From positions 30,485,608-30,549,607 of the forward strand of contig NC_088300.1 of NCBI RefSeq assembly GCF_032854445.1: a DNA stretch of 64,000 nucleotides. The letters run 5' to 3'. Origin of the DNA: Liolophura sinensis (taxonomy: Eukaryota; Mollusca; Polyplacophora; Chitonida; Chitonidae). The translations under genes and the position numbers were made by a program. Of this stretch, positions 12,391 through 25,500 are shown in pieces. The first letter of the stretch is position 1, and every line of letters starts with the position of its first letter. Under the pieces are notes generated by a model that saw only the letters and a program-made list of their open reading frames with translations, made no database searches and was not told the origin of the DNA.

Positions 12391-13985
12391 GACACCAAGT
12401 TTTTTTGAATCTTCTATTTGTTAGTACTGTGTAAAATTGTAATATTGCTAGGTTTAATATTCAAAGGAGTTTGTACATAGGTTCAAGGTGATAAGTATTT
12501 TATACGATTTCTTGTGAAACAGAAATTTATTACAAAGTTGTGCTGTGCAACAGAGATGTCCACATACATGTGGTACCATTTTTAATACTTTATATGTGGT
12601 ATTATTGTTTCGTGGGTCTCATTTGTTTCTGTCCTTGTAAAGAATAAACCACAGAGGTGCATGTGATCAGTGAACAAATTCAATAGTCGCCCTTCCATCG
12701 TCTGCTCCTTAGCATAGAGTAATTTACATTTTAATATTCAGTGGCTTGCGGTAGATCTTATGCTTTCCAGAAACTCCCACTGCAAATTTGCCCCTATTCA
12801 GATTCGATTATGTCTTATCTGTTGCATTGTGTGTAAATAACTATTCTTGATTGTTGATGAAGCGAATCTCTTTAATGACCTCTGCTAATTTGTGAACATC
12901 ATTAGTGATGTTTATTTTTGCTAGTTAAAAGGTGACTTGATAGCAGAAAGACTATACTTGTACTTCATTGTTTAAGTATAAATGAGCATGAGGTTGAAAA
13001 GGCGTCAGTAGCGCTGAGAAATTCAGTTTCTTTAATTCGTTTTATTTGTTATCTCAAAAAAGTATGCCGGCTACAAATGCTGCCGCTTAACATAAAATGC
13101 TCTTTAAATACGTGATATTCTATCAATTTAGAGAGATAATACCTTGGAACTGTAATATTACAAAGGTGTGAAATACATCAAATGGCGAGTAGAATATGCG
13201 CAAAAGTGTCCCAATGAAATAAATCTTCTTTACTTCAACAGGGGTTGAACATTTTCTTAAGCAAGGGTCCCTGATCATGATCTGGTAATTAATGGACGAA
13301 GCTGAATGTGTTTTCAACCATGTAAGTACAGAGCTTTACGTGCTAACCAGCAAGTGTCATTTTGACAATTGTTTAGTTTGCTTTAACTTCTTGTGAGGCG
13401 TTGCGCCTTGTTATAAACCAAGCCTAGCCACAGACAGTTGGGACCAGAGTCAGCTGGTGCGGTCCCATTTATCCCTAAACTGGTCCTCTCCCAGACAGAG
13501 TATTAATCGTCTGTTGAAAGTCAGAACACGTTTTCATGGATTAACAGCTTTGTGTGTAGGCAATTATAGACGCCTTTTCTCCCAGGGATGGTGCCTTGGA
13601 CAGCCAAAGAGGATTCATGCGACATGTATACCAAATCCGTATTAGTGACTTTGTCCTGCTTCACAAGTACGTTTTATTATTTGACGCTGGGTTGGACCTA
13701 TGCCGAAACGAAGTTTAGTATTTATTTTGTAGGGACTGTCGTTGATATTACAAGTTTTACTTTGCCTCACTTATAATAAGGACAGTTCTCCAAACGACAT
13801 TAACTCGGGTTTGGTCTGCGGTGTCAGGATAAAACGGGACCCTCATACATCAATCGCGGATGAAGTTCTGGACAGAAACCTTCATGACGTGTCACCCTGG
13901 AAGCTTTGTATGCGTATTTGTACCGTATGTCTGTGTGTGTCGGGTATTACGTCCTACTGAGCAATTTTTCAGTCACATAAACAAT

Positions 13986-14340
13986 GAATGAATGATTATG
14001 GCTTAACGCCACATCGCAATATTTCAGCCATATCGTGGCGACATAAACAATGACGAGGAGTCATATACTCTGTCTTTTTACACGAGGGCACGCCGTCAAA
14101 GTGTTGTCGTCACTGTAGTATCATGGCAGACATGACACTCCATCCAGTCAAATTGTACTTACAGCGGATCATCCAGTTCTGTTTCTTTGCTCTAACCTCT
14201 CAGTGCTGAGCGACACGCGGAGTAGAAATCAGTATCATTTTTAAAGTCTTTGGTATAACCGCACCCGGATTTGACTCAAGGTCTCTCGATTTCTAGAGGG
14301 GCTGAGGGTAATGGCGGATTAGTTAAAGGCCTTCTGTGTT
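13986..14340 (-). repeat. SINE-like element, family C
   Basis: Shares GTCATATACTCTGTC, GTAGTATCATGGCAGACATG and CTCTCAGTGCTGAGCG with the copies at 7108 and 17280, in the same orientation. Confidence 0.8.
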
Positions 14341-16085
14341 ATGATCACTTGTTCTGACAAAGATATATGAATCGTATCTTGGTTACCAGTTTGTTATCCT
14401 TCATCCACAAAGCTCAGGACTGGCAGTTTGCCCTAATATTTTTCAGGAAAGTGCATACATGTCCAGAACTGACCTTTTCACAACAAACATATGTCTCTAC
14501 ATAAGAACCTGATATTTTCATAGGGCGTCAGCATAAATATTGTCTTCATTGGTATACACCCTAACACCAACTGTGGTTGGCCGATGTCACCGACGATTTT
14601 TCACCTAATACACGAACCCATTACTGCTGTCCGAACAGCTTGTAAAAGTGATGTGCCAGATCAAGTAGGGACCTGCCAGTGCTGTCCCTGTACCATACAT
14701 TCTCAGATCGGCAAAAAAGCCATGCAGTATCGAACTCATGAGCAATAATAAATCCGCTTTCATTCGAATCCAGCTCAAATCGGTTTCACGTCAAGGCATA
14801 TAAAGAATTTAACGAGGTGCGCTACTTTGTTGGGCCAAACAGACCACGTGACTCGGAAAATCTCGCTCACAGTGTATGTTGGAATATTGCAGTTGCACGT
14901 GATAATACGTGAAAAACCAGTCCTGTACCTAATTCGAGCAAGGATATCTCCCACCACATACCTGGCTACAATTTCAACTAATATATTCTCTGTATAATAG
15001 CACCCAAAGATACATAGGTCTACGACACGTGTTATTACCATGTTTGGACTTCATGAATATATAACAACTTTCACACGCGAAATCCCGATTCGCCATACTT
15101 CACAGCTCTGACATGGACATTAAATTGTGTCATGGACTCGGTTATACGTACTAGTTACCCCGAAGCGTTGGCGATTCACACACTTTCTTCCTACTGAAAT
15201 CCACGAACGTTCTCAGCGTTCACGGCAACCATTCAATAACTGGATACTTCATGTCACTTTTTGTACAGTTGCTCGTTTGTCTTCGCACAGCGTTGTGTAA
15301 GTAAGCCATATTCTCGTGACTGGTAAAACTGTACTGCCAATGCTACTACAATATATTGCCTGGTGACAGGAGCCGGTGTCTTTGAATATCCACAACGATC
15401 TTTCTTTTTTCCCTTTTTTATACGTTTTCGCAAAGGGATATCCTTACATTAGCCAATTCGCCTGTCCTGAAACCAAAAGCAGCCATACATCTTCATATCA
15501 TGCAGTTCAACCACTATCTCGCTGCAATAATTATAGGTCCGTTGCCTATGATGTCGCGTTCTGACCCAGCGCACGCTGTTTTAGTCGCGGTCGTAAAGTC
15601 AGAGATCCGTCATATACCTGAAGAGGCCGGTAGACCTAATTGCCGTTAAATAAGTGGAAAATTCGTCAACACAGAATTATTTGAAACGCTAATGAATCAA
15701 TCAATGCTCTGATAGAGTTTTCAGATTGAGTATGAAGATTTTTATTTTCTTATATATGCATTTGCGGGAGGGTGGGGGTCTATATTAAAACGTCATTGAA
15801 ATTAAATATTTGGATTACATACGATGGACAGGGCTTGCCCGCAGACAAGCCTTACCTCAACGGATTTTTCAGTTTGAAGTTAAACACACGTGGATGTTTT
15901 GCTGAACAAGGTCGTTCTAATTGAATTTCCGGTTTCTGTCACAAGATGATATAGCAACAGCAAACACAGTTCATATATACAACCATAATGCAGTGGCAAT
16001 ATCACCTAATCACATTCATTCTGCAGGTTTGGGCTGTGCTATATAGCTCGCCAGTTAAAATTAATTTTTCAGCAGAATATCACCT

Positions 16086-16410
16086 TAAGTGAGTGAGCGC
16101 TTGGGGTTTAACATCGTACCCAAGACATATGACGACGAATTCATCCTTAGAGTACATGTAATGTGCCGCCTTGTTGCAGGACAGGTTTCCACCGCTCTTT
16201 TATATAGTGATGCTTCACTGAAACGCCTTACCCAAGGCATGTAAGCCACCCCGCCCGAGCCGTGTCAACCAGTCGTTGCACCATCCCCTTCATGCTGAAC
16301 GCCAAACAACTTCCTCTAATAAGGACTTAGGTGTGACTCGACCCAGGATTGACCCTGGATCTACCGCTCCCAAACCGAAAGCTCTACCAACTGTGCTATC
16401 GGGGCCGGTT
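16086..16410 (-). repeat. SINE, family B
   Basis: Reverse copy: GAGCGCTTGGGGTTTAACATC tail to CTACCAACTGTGCTATCGGG head. Near full length. Confidence 0.88.
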
Positions 16411-16734
16411 TGTCACCTTAAGTGCGGCCTATATAATCAGACGTGTCACACAAATAAACGTGCCACAGCAAAAATAATGTCTGTCCATTTTTCATGGTGA
16501 TGTATCATTCAGTCGTTATAAGACTTTGTTTTCAGTCTACCTTGAATCATTCGGAAGACGCTGTCCACAAAAACTGGAGGTTGATAATCAAGGATTTCCC
16601 AGTTTCACCTTCTGCCAAATAAAATTGTTGTGAAAATAACTCTTGTATCTCTTCTACCTGTTTATTTTGATTTAGGTCCGCTTCGGTGGCCGCCTCGAAA
16701 TCGGGAGATCTGGTCACACTTTAATTTTAAAATG

Positions 16735-16925
16735 GAACTTGTTGCTTTCTCCTTTGGCGCTCAGAACTGGAAGGTTAGAAGAGTGGTTGGCCCAGTGACA
16801 GTATAATGTGATTAGGTGGGAGGTCATATTAGGTGTATTTGGCGTGATACTTTAGCGCCGGAAGCTGTTTGTCGTCATATGCCTGAAAAATAGCTAAATA
16901 CGATATAAAATCCCAAGTATACATA
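16735..16925 (+). repeat. SINE-like element, family C
   Basis: CAGTGACAGTATAATGTGATT and TCGTCATATGCCTGAAAAATA with tail AAATACGATATAAAATCCC; plus-strand orientation. Confidence 0.75.
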
Positions 16926-17279
16926 CATTTTGCTCTATAACTACGTCACGCAATAATGATCACATTCAGTTACACAACAGGCACGGTACGTACCAATATC
17001 CCAAGTTTTGTCACTTGTCCCAATACACAAATGACAACGTGAATAGAACTTCGCTGTGTAGTCGACTGCGATCCTAGAATGGATTATCCAGTCATTTCAA
17101 CTAATCCGCTATTAACATGTACTAGTGTTCACAGGTTGTCTTCAACGCACGCTATACTGTACATCACTAACGACCTCACGAGCCTTACCGACCATATATT
17201 GTCACCACGGCTTGAAAGGCAAGTACCTTTAACCACAAGGCAATGATCCGCTTCACCACCAAAGATGTCTGTAAGCATG

Positions 17280-17590
17280 CTTAGTGTTTTACATCATACC
17301 TAACAGTTTTTCAGTTATATGACGACGAGAAGTCATTCGGTGTGTGTATATATTCTGTGTTTCCTAGTAGAAGGACGAGTCCACGCTGCAAACGTGCTGC
17401 CGCCACTGCAGTATTATTCCGAAGATACCAGACATGACAACCCACCCAGTCACATTATACTGACAAGGGGCAGTGCTCAGTGCTGGGGCACCAACAAGTA
17501 CCGTTTTTAAGTCTTTAGCATGACTTGACCCCAGTTTGATCTTAGGTCTTCCAATTTCAATGTGAATGCTCTAACCATTAGGCCATCGAA
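17280..17590 (-). repeat. SINE-like element, family C
   Basis: TTAGTGTTTTACATCATACC tail, ATATGACGACGAGAAGTCAT and GTATTATTCCGAAGATACCAG body, ending in a tRNA-like CTCTAACCATTAGGCCATCG. Confidence 0.8.
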
Positions 17591-18263
17591 GCGTGTACAC
17601 AACGAATCAGCCCAGACAGTATGACGGTCAAGACCTCAGCCTTGACCTCAGCCCAATTCCCTTCAACAAACAAAATATGAAACTTAATTCCAGGATAAAG
17701 ATCTCTGACAAACTTATTTACGACAATAAGATAACCAAAATATCGTAGCAAAGAGTAATAAATTCTGTTTTGCAAGCAAAATGGTACAACGTGAGATATC
17801 GAAACTATATAATACATACAACAATAAAATATGACAAAACAAATGTAATTGTTGGAGTAACGCGTACTAGGGCAAAGTTACATATAATAAATTAAACATG
17901 TGTTGGACCAACTTTTGTAATCCGGGTCCAAACTAACTTTTAATAGTTAAGGTGTGATTGGCTGGAAGCCACCAACCCTCTGATCAACGAAGTCGGATGT
18001 AAACAATGACAAAGATTGTCAGCTTCCTGCCATGCTGTGGTGGAATCATTTAGGCTCCGCCCAGTTTTCCTCTACAAATAAACCGGTCCTCATACATTCA
18101 AAATATTGTTGTGTGCAGCGTAAAACACTAATGACTAATGTATATAACAAATACACACTCAAATTTTTTCTTAAACAGAATACCTGCGAGGTAATCTTAA
18201 CCATTGTAAAGGCACACCGAGACACTACTTGCCCTGAAAAATCATTAAAATCAGAGACATCAA

Positions 18264-18507
18264 CAAATTTATATCTACCATATGAGTCAGTTTCCCAAAT
18301 GAACCAGGTAAAACACACTATATTGTACGTTAATACAATCTTATACAAACTTACGTAAAATATGTATACTTTTCATAGTCTATATCAAATTTATATCTAC
18401 CATATGAGTCAGTTTCCCAAATTATCCAGGTAAAACACACTATATTGTACGTTCATACAATCTTATACAAACTCACGTAAAATATGTATACTTTTCATAG
18501 TCTGTAA
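18264..18507. repeat. 122-bp tandem duplication
   Basis: The segment starting CAAATTTATATCTACCATA at 18264 is repeated at 18386 with only a few substitutions (for example AACCAGG against TATCCAGG). It lies 1.1 kb beyond the SETD3 stop, in sequence with no recognised gene. Confidence 0.93.
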
Positions 18508-19575
18508 CAAGGACAAACATATTATGCTACTCCTTTTCCCAATTGGAAAAGTCACGGTAAACATTAAATGACGGAACAATCTAAATATAGGTGCAGATAA
18601 ACATAAATGGCAATTCTCCAAAATCTATTCACTTATGAGATAAGCATCACAGCATACTAAGACACGCTGTTCAAAAAATGTGTTAAAAGTTAAGCCAGAG
18701 TTAACCTATAATATCCTAGTACCAGTTTCATTCTAACAGAAATCAAATGGTACTTTAGTTTGGGCTAAAGTTAATAGCATTAGTCATAATACACTTTTGC
18801 ACAACTGGCCTCAAGAGTACCCATTTTACAAAATGCTTGTATGAACTAGTAAGTACCGTGACCCTGTTACGGCTGCAATGTACATGTAAATCAGACGAAC
18901 AAAGTCCGCTTTGAAAATCAGGACCAAGTAGTTCTACTTTATATTCTGGGGCCTGGATCACAAAGGTGCCTAAGATTTAGTCTTCATGTGTGGTATTGTG
19001 CCTAAACTAGGATTTGAACATAAATTCGACTTTTTTTTATAAGTCTAAAACAGCTTTCAGCAGACAGATTCTGGGGTCGGTTATTCAAGAGTGCAATAAA
19101 AGTTCAGATAGGCTTAAATCTTAATACCAGTCATGGCCTAATATAAAAATGATGAGACTTTAGTCCACGCTAAACTGCTAATGCACCTTTGGGCCCTGGT
19201 GCCCTGACCATTTCCTCAACATGCCATTGCTAATTTAATGGACACATATCTGCAAAGATTGCCAGTGACACACCTTACCAACTTCTTGGCATTGCTCAGG
19301 GTTTGATGTCTAGAGTACAGTGTATCAGGCCACTTAACCAGCAAGAGGCCATTAAAAAGCTATTTCGCAAGTGAAACGACTGAGATGAGTTCAGGTAACA
19401 TCTACTAATGACCACAGAGCAATTTATATGTGACAGTCACCCTGGAGCAGAATAAGCAAACATTTTTAATGGCAACTAAACAGGTTTAGGCACTGTACAG
19501 GAGAATTTTTTGAACACAACTTTGAAACACATTAACCATGTCTTTGTTGCCCCAGTTTGGCTAAAATAATAATCA

Positions 19576-22500
19576 TCACTGTTTCAACGGAAGTCTTTCC
19601 TTTATTTCCTTAGTATATTTGATAGCGTTCATCAAAAGTTTCTTCTCCAGGTAGCGCAGCAAAACAGCAGAGGTCTTTGCTTCTGACAAATCCTGGTTCA
19701 GCATTTCCTCGTCTTCCTGAAGGTCAAACACAGACACCACAAATCAGACACATTATCACCTACAAAAGGTCAAAGATAACTTCCTGGCTCACAGCTGAAG
19801 CCAACATATTAAAGGCACTCATGTCAACATAAGGACAAACTGGCTGCAACATCTTCCACAGTCAACATCAGCACTCAGTCTCTTCGTTGAGTGATTGACT
19901 CAAGTTAAAGGTAATAGAATGTCAAATATCAAGCCAATTGATGGACTGACCAACTTAAAGACCTGCTGGTTGTAGCTAAAAATATCCAGAGCAGTGATAT
20001 TATCAGATCTAAACTTTTGCCCCAAAGTGCATTTCAAAAGGCAAATAAATGCAATAAAATGTTACTTTTGGAGCATAAGCTTACATTTTTCTAGAGGAAT
20101 ATTCTCCTCATTTCCAAATAAACCTCTAAACACCATTCTAAGGTCATTAGAACACTCAAAATCAAGCAAAATGTGCAACCTATTCTTAGGAGAAAAGGTC
20201 ATTTTCCGTATGTGGACACTCATTTGACAGTTAGTGGACATGTATAAAGTAACCTAGCACAAGGTTGTTTCTTAAAGCTACATTTAATGATTTTTAACAA
20301 ATACCAAATGTTCTAAAAGCCTACCTGTAAACTTGTGGGGTACATCTTTAAGAGCAAGGAGGCCCTGGTGTCCAGGAAGTCCCAGGCTTTGAGCTCCAGC
20401 TCTGGGGACAGGGGTGATACAGCCCTGCCCAAAACCTCCAGTAGCTCAGGAGATTCCTTGTTCTGGAAGGTCTTCAGAGACTCTGAAGAAGGGAAGTCAA
20501 TGCACATGTACACTTGAAAGAAGTACAAGTTTTACAATGAACTACATGTTGCACTAAAGGCTGTCAAAAATATTCCAGTAAATAGAACAGTACAGATCGG
20601 TATTTCTGAAAGCTGAGCTAGGAAGAATGAATTGGATATCAGATCTCTCTAAAGTTAACCTATACTGGATATGGGCTAAATATGTCCGTGATTTTATAGG
20701 CTATGTTTAATAATAAACATACACATATATATATATAAAATCATTGTGGTGACATGGACAAAGCCAGATATTTAATAAGAGACGCATAGGGTATGTATTT
20801 ATTTATTTGATTGGTGTTTTACACAGTACTCAAGAATATTTCACTTATACGACGCTGGCCACCAGTATGGTGGAAGGAAACCGGCCAGAGCCTGGTGAAA
20901 ATCCACGACCATCCACAGGCTGCTGACAGACTTTCCCACATATGGCCAGACAATAAGCCAGCATGAGCTGGAATTGAACTCACAGCGACTGCATTGGTGA
21001 GAATCTCTTGGGTCATTACTCTGTGCTGGCGTGCTAACCACCTCAGCCACGGAGGCACACGAAATGCTTAAAGCCTGGCTTGTCTTGATACTTGTTAAAT
21101 GGACACCTGGCATAACACTATGGTAACTTTCTGTTAGCTGGACTGACTGTCATACCCTCATCCATGACGAATATCCTGAGGAAGGTTAATAACTCTGTGT
21201 CCACAGCCTCACTGCCCATGTGTAAGGAGAAATTCCTAGAGCTGAAGACAGACAAACACAGATATTCTGTTGGATTGATGGAGTGTTTAATTAATCAGCA
21301 GTGACCAAATATTTAGCTTTATTCCATGGCTGGAGGTAACAACTCCATGTCTACAGTAATCCAATGATCTCTGTTACGTGTATGACACACTTTCACCCAT
21401 GTCTACAGTAATCCAATGATCTCTGTTACGTGTATGACACACTTTCACCCATGTCTACAGTAATCCAATGATCTCTGTTACGTGTATGACACACTTTCAC
21501 CCATGTCTACAGTAATCCAATGATCTCTGTTACGTGTATGACACACTTTCACCCAGAGAGCCAGCCACAAGTGTACATGCGTGTCGTACTGGAGAAAGAC
21601 AAGCCATCAAGCAAGCTTGATCCAAGATGTCAGTAGGCTTACAACCATTTTTGATCGTATATTAACATCAAGGATACGACTGGAGGTGAACTTAAAAAAA
21701 TTCTTTGCCCGAGGCTGGGAATGAACCAAGGCCTCGTACATAAGCTAAATTAAAAAGCAGTCATCTCAACTGTGGCACTGAGAAGAGTGAAAGCAAGGGA
21801 ATCTCAAACATTTTTTGTCCAAGGCAAGGATCGAACCACCGCCTGGTGCATTCCACCCTTCAAAGGCAAGTCTCTTAATCAAAACCCTAATAGGGTGTAC
21901 TGAAGAATTTTCACCATGCAACTGTGCATATGATGGCAATGTGGTTTGTGAGCGACGGACACCCACAGTAAATTTTAATCAACTACTGACTTCTGCCAGG
22001 TGAAAGGAAAACCAATTGATTCAAGATACTGTTGAATCAGCGACATCATGAATGGAGTTTGCCACATAATGGAGTCAGTCAAGTCCTGGAAAACCCACAC
22101 TAAAGATGGCTAGAAACAAATGCATCACTCACCTCAACATCCCTATCCTTCCTAACAGTTCAGATTTCAAACCAAATAATGGGTCATTTTTACTGATTCC
22201 TACAAGGCAAAGTTTGCAAAAATGTACATACACAATAATACATTGAATACGTCAGACAATTCAAACTGGAAATACATGTAGGAATAACCTGAAAGTGCAG
22301 TGCAACTCTCAAGTGTATGCACCATGCCACAAACCGTCAAGTTTGTAATAACAAATTTTCATACAGAAACATGGAGTATATATTAATAATAAAAACAAGC
22401 AGAATTTTTGTCAGGAAAAGAATATCACAGATTTCATGAAAAAAATTTACTTCATTATAAATATGGAGTACATTTACTCAGTTCACCGGCTTAATTTCAA

Positions 22501-25500
22501 AACAAGGGGGATAATCCATTACAGTTTTCAACTTTCCATTCCGTTTAGAGTAGTGTCCCCTAACATACGTCATTGTTGTCCAGGTCTTCAAAAGTGTTGA
22601 TAATTCTAAATGGAAGAATTTGCTCACCTAATTTTATACTCAAGCTGTCGTGTTCATTTTCTTTATACACAAAACCATTGTGGACAAAAAACTCTCCATT
22701 TGACCTGGCACCATAAAAAATAAATATCTACAAAAGAATAAACAATGAAGACATTATGCTACATGTAGGAACGATGGTGCTGACTTTTAAACAATGACTG
22801 GCCATAGGAAATACAAGATGACTTACAAATTGCACAATGTATTGTTTTAGGACTAGTAAAATTACCTGTTGATCGGTGAGAAAGTCCTTCATACAGAAAC
22901 ACTCTCCTCTATCCTGTTCCAAGTTAAAGTCTGTGGACAACTGAAAACAGAGAGTATCATTTTGTTTTTTTAAATACATGTCTTTCACAAAACATTTTTT
23001 TGTTGAACACATTTTCTGTTATACTCACTGATGAAAACTCTTGTACACCAGCCTTGTTTTATGGAAAAAAGAACTACATTTAGCCATGTTCTTATGGTAA
23101 ATGCCTAAAAGGTGCCAATGTCAGAATTTTTGTAAAGCTATCTGAATGCATGTCAATTACAAAAGAAGGAAACACAATTTCAAAACAAGAAATACAAATT
23201 TTTTTTCTCAATTTACTAAGAATCTACTGGAAATATTTTGTGTCTTACTTAGCATGTTGATCTGATATAATTAAGTAATTCATGACCTGTTCACATGAAG
23301 TAGTCATTACTGTGAATCATACAAATGTATCAATTACATAAAGAAGTGGTCTTTCAGCTCTACAATTTATCTGGACATTATATCGACTTAGTTTTCTCAC
23401 CTGTCCATTTTGATGATTGCACATATCCCAAAGGGGAATGAGTCCATATGTCATGTGACCACCATCCACTGATGGGATTGGATTTTGCCTTGTCATCACC
23501 GTGGAAACTGCCCATCTACATAGTAAAGAACATATCAGATGAAAGGATAACATACATGCCTCTCCCACAGGGGAGCTTTCCTGCACTGAAACTATAAATT
23601 TTCCGTTCAAAGTAAATCTGAATTTTAGGCAGGGCTGTATAAACCTCCATGTAGTAAGACAGAACCATTAGTCAGAGTTGGATTTGAGCCATCAACCTCA
23701 TTGTTCAAATGTTGATGGAAACCATCTTCAAGAAACATGTCAAAATCCCAACAGGCATAAATTTATGTTATTTGACTAGTGTTTTACGCCACTGACAAAT
23801 ATTGGACTTATGTGACAGTGGCCAGCATTACGGCCACTTTGTATAAAAAATTACCTGTAGTCATCATAGGTGAAGATATCTTTAATAGGAAGTTTGGCTG
23901 CCAATGGATTTGTCTGAAAAAATACAACAAAATTCACATTATACTTTCATTTAATATTATGTAGAACTACCAGGAAATCTTTTCATTATTTTTCAATTCC
24001 ACTTTCATATTGGTGCTGACCCCTTTGATTCTATGTACCAGTTTTGACAGCCACTCTTTGATCCACCTGTTTTTAACAATACCCTTTGACCCATCTATCA
24101 CTCTACTCTTTGATCCAATCTAACTGTTTACTCTTTGATCCTATATACATTTTTAAAATACTTCTTGATCCTATCTACCAGTTCTGATACTCTTTGATCC
24201 TATCTATCCATTTAAATATTGTTTCATCCTGTTTATCTGCTTTATTACTCTTAGATCATATCTACTCATTTACTCCTTCATCCTGTTTTTAAAATTTTTT
24301 CTCCTGCCTACCAGTTTTGATACTCTTTGATCAAATATACCTGTTCTAATACTATTTCATCTTATCTACCTGTTTTAATCCTTTTGATCATTTCTGCCTC
24401 CTATCTACATGATCTACCTGTTTACTTTGTCATCCTATTTACCTGTTTTAATCCTTTTTGATCACATCTGCCTCCTATCTACATGATCCACCTGTTTACT
24501 ATGTCATCCTATTTACCTGTTTCAATCATTTTTGATCATATCTGCCTCTTATCTACATGATCTACCTGTTTACTCTGCCATCCTATTTACCTGTTTTAAT
24601 CCTTTTTGATTACCTTATATGATCATAAAAATCGTCCATGATTAACATGCCCATTTTTCCTGATTCTGAGAGTTTGATTGAGTTTAGATAGCTGTTTTGA
24701 GGTTTGCTTGGAACATGGGATGACATTCTTCTGGAAAATTGTAAGTTTCAGCACCAAAAAAAAAATACTGTGTGACATTTATTTGCCTCTAAAATTGCAC
24801 ATTTGTGAGTGAAATTTGAGGTCATTGAGGGTATATATGCGTCCTATCTACCTGTTTACTCTGTCATCCTATCTGCCTATGTTACTATTTTTTATCCTAT
24901 ATACCCGTTTTAGTACTCTTTGATCCTATCGACTCCTTTCCCCTTCATCCTATATCACATGTATCTACACAGATGTGCATGCTGCATCATGGAGATTCTC
25001 ACCTGAAGATGTCTGTAGAAATAAGCGTATTGTCTTGTGATGTTTCTGAACTGATTGATCGCCTCACCTGAAATATGTAACACCAATACAGAAATGTGTA
25101 ACACCAACATAGAAAAGTGTAACATCAACATAGAAACATGTAACACCAACATAGAAACATGTTACCATGAACACGGAATTATGTAATAATAAAATACAAA
25201 TCCACAAAGACAAACCATGGTCAATATTACAGTGACCAAGGGCCCGTTTCACACATTGGGTGCAGCATTACATACCTACCCTTGTGACATAATACATATA
25301 TCACTGATCAGCATAGAAATCATGTGCATGTAACTCATTGGTCTTCTTTGTGAAAGAAGCCCCCAGAAATTCCAAACAAAGAAGGAAACAATGTATCTTT
25401 TACACTGTCATTTAGGAAAAGATGCAGAATTTGGAAGAAAGAAATTTTTGACTATACTTGACATAAACCAGGGGTCACTATCACAAAACTTCAGACTCAC

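Larger units (their letters stand above)
10700..19575. other. Gene-poor interval between the P450 and SETD3
   Basis: Nearly 9 kb with SINEs of families B and C, the palindromic AT-rich element and the 122-bp duplication. Open frames here are short and show no domain or motif. 18510-19575 contains nothing recognisable except the likely SETD3 3' UTR next to 19575. Confidence 0.6.
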
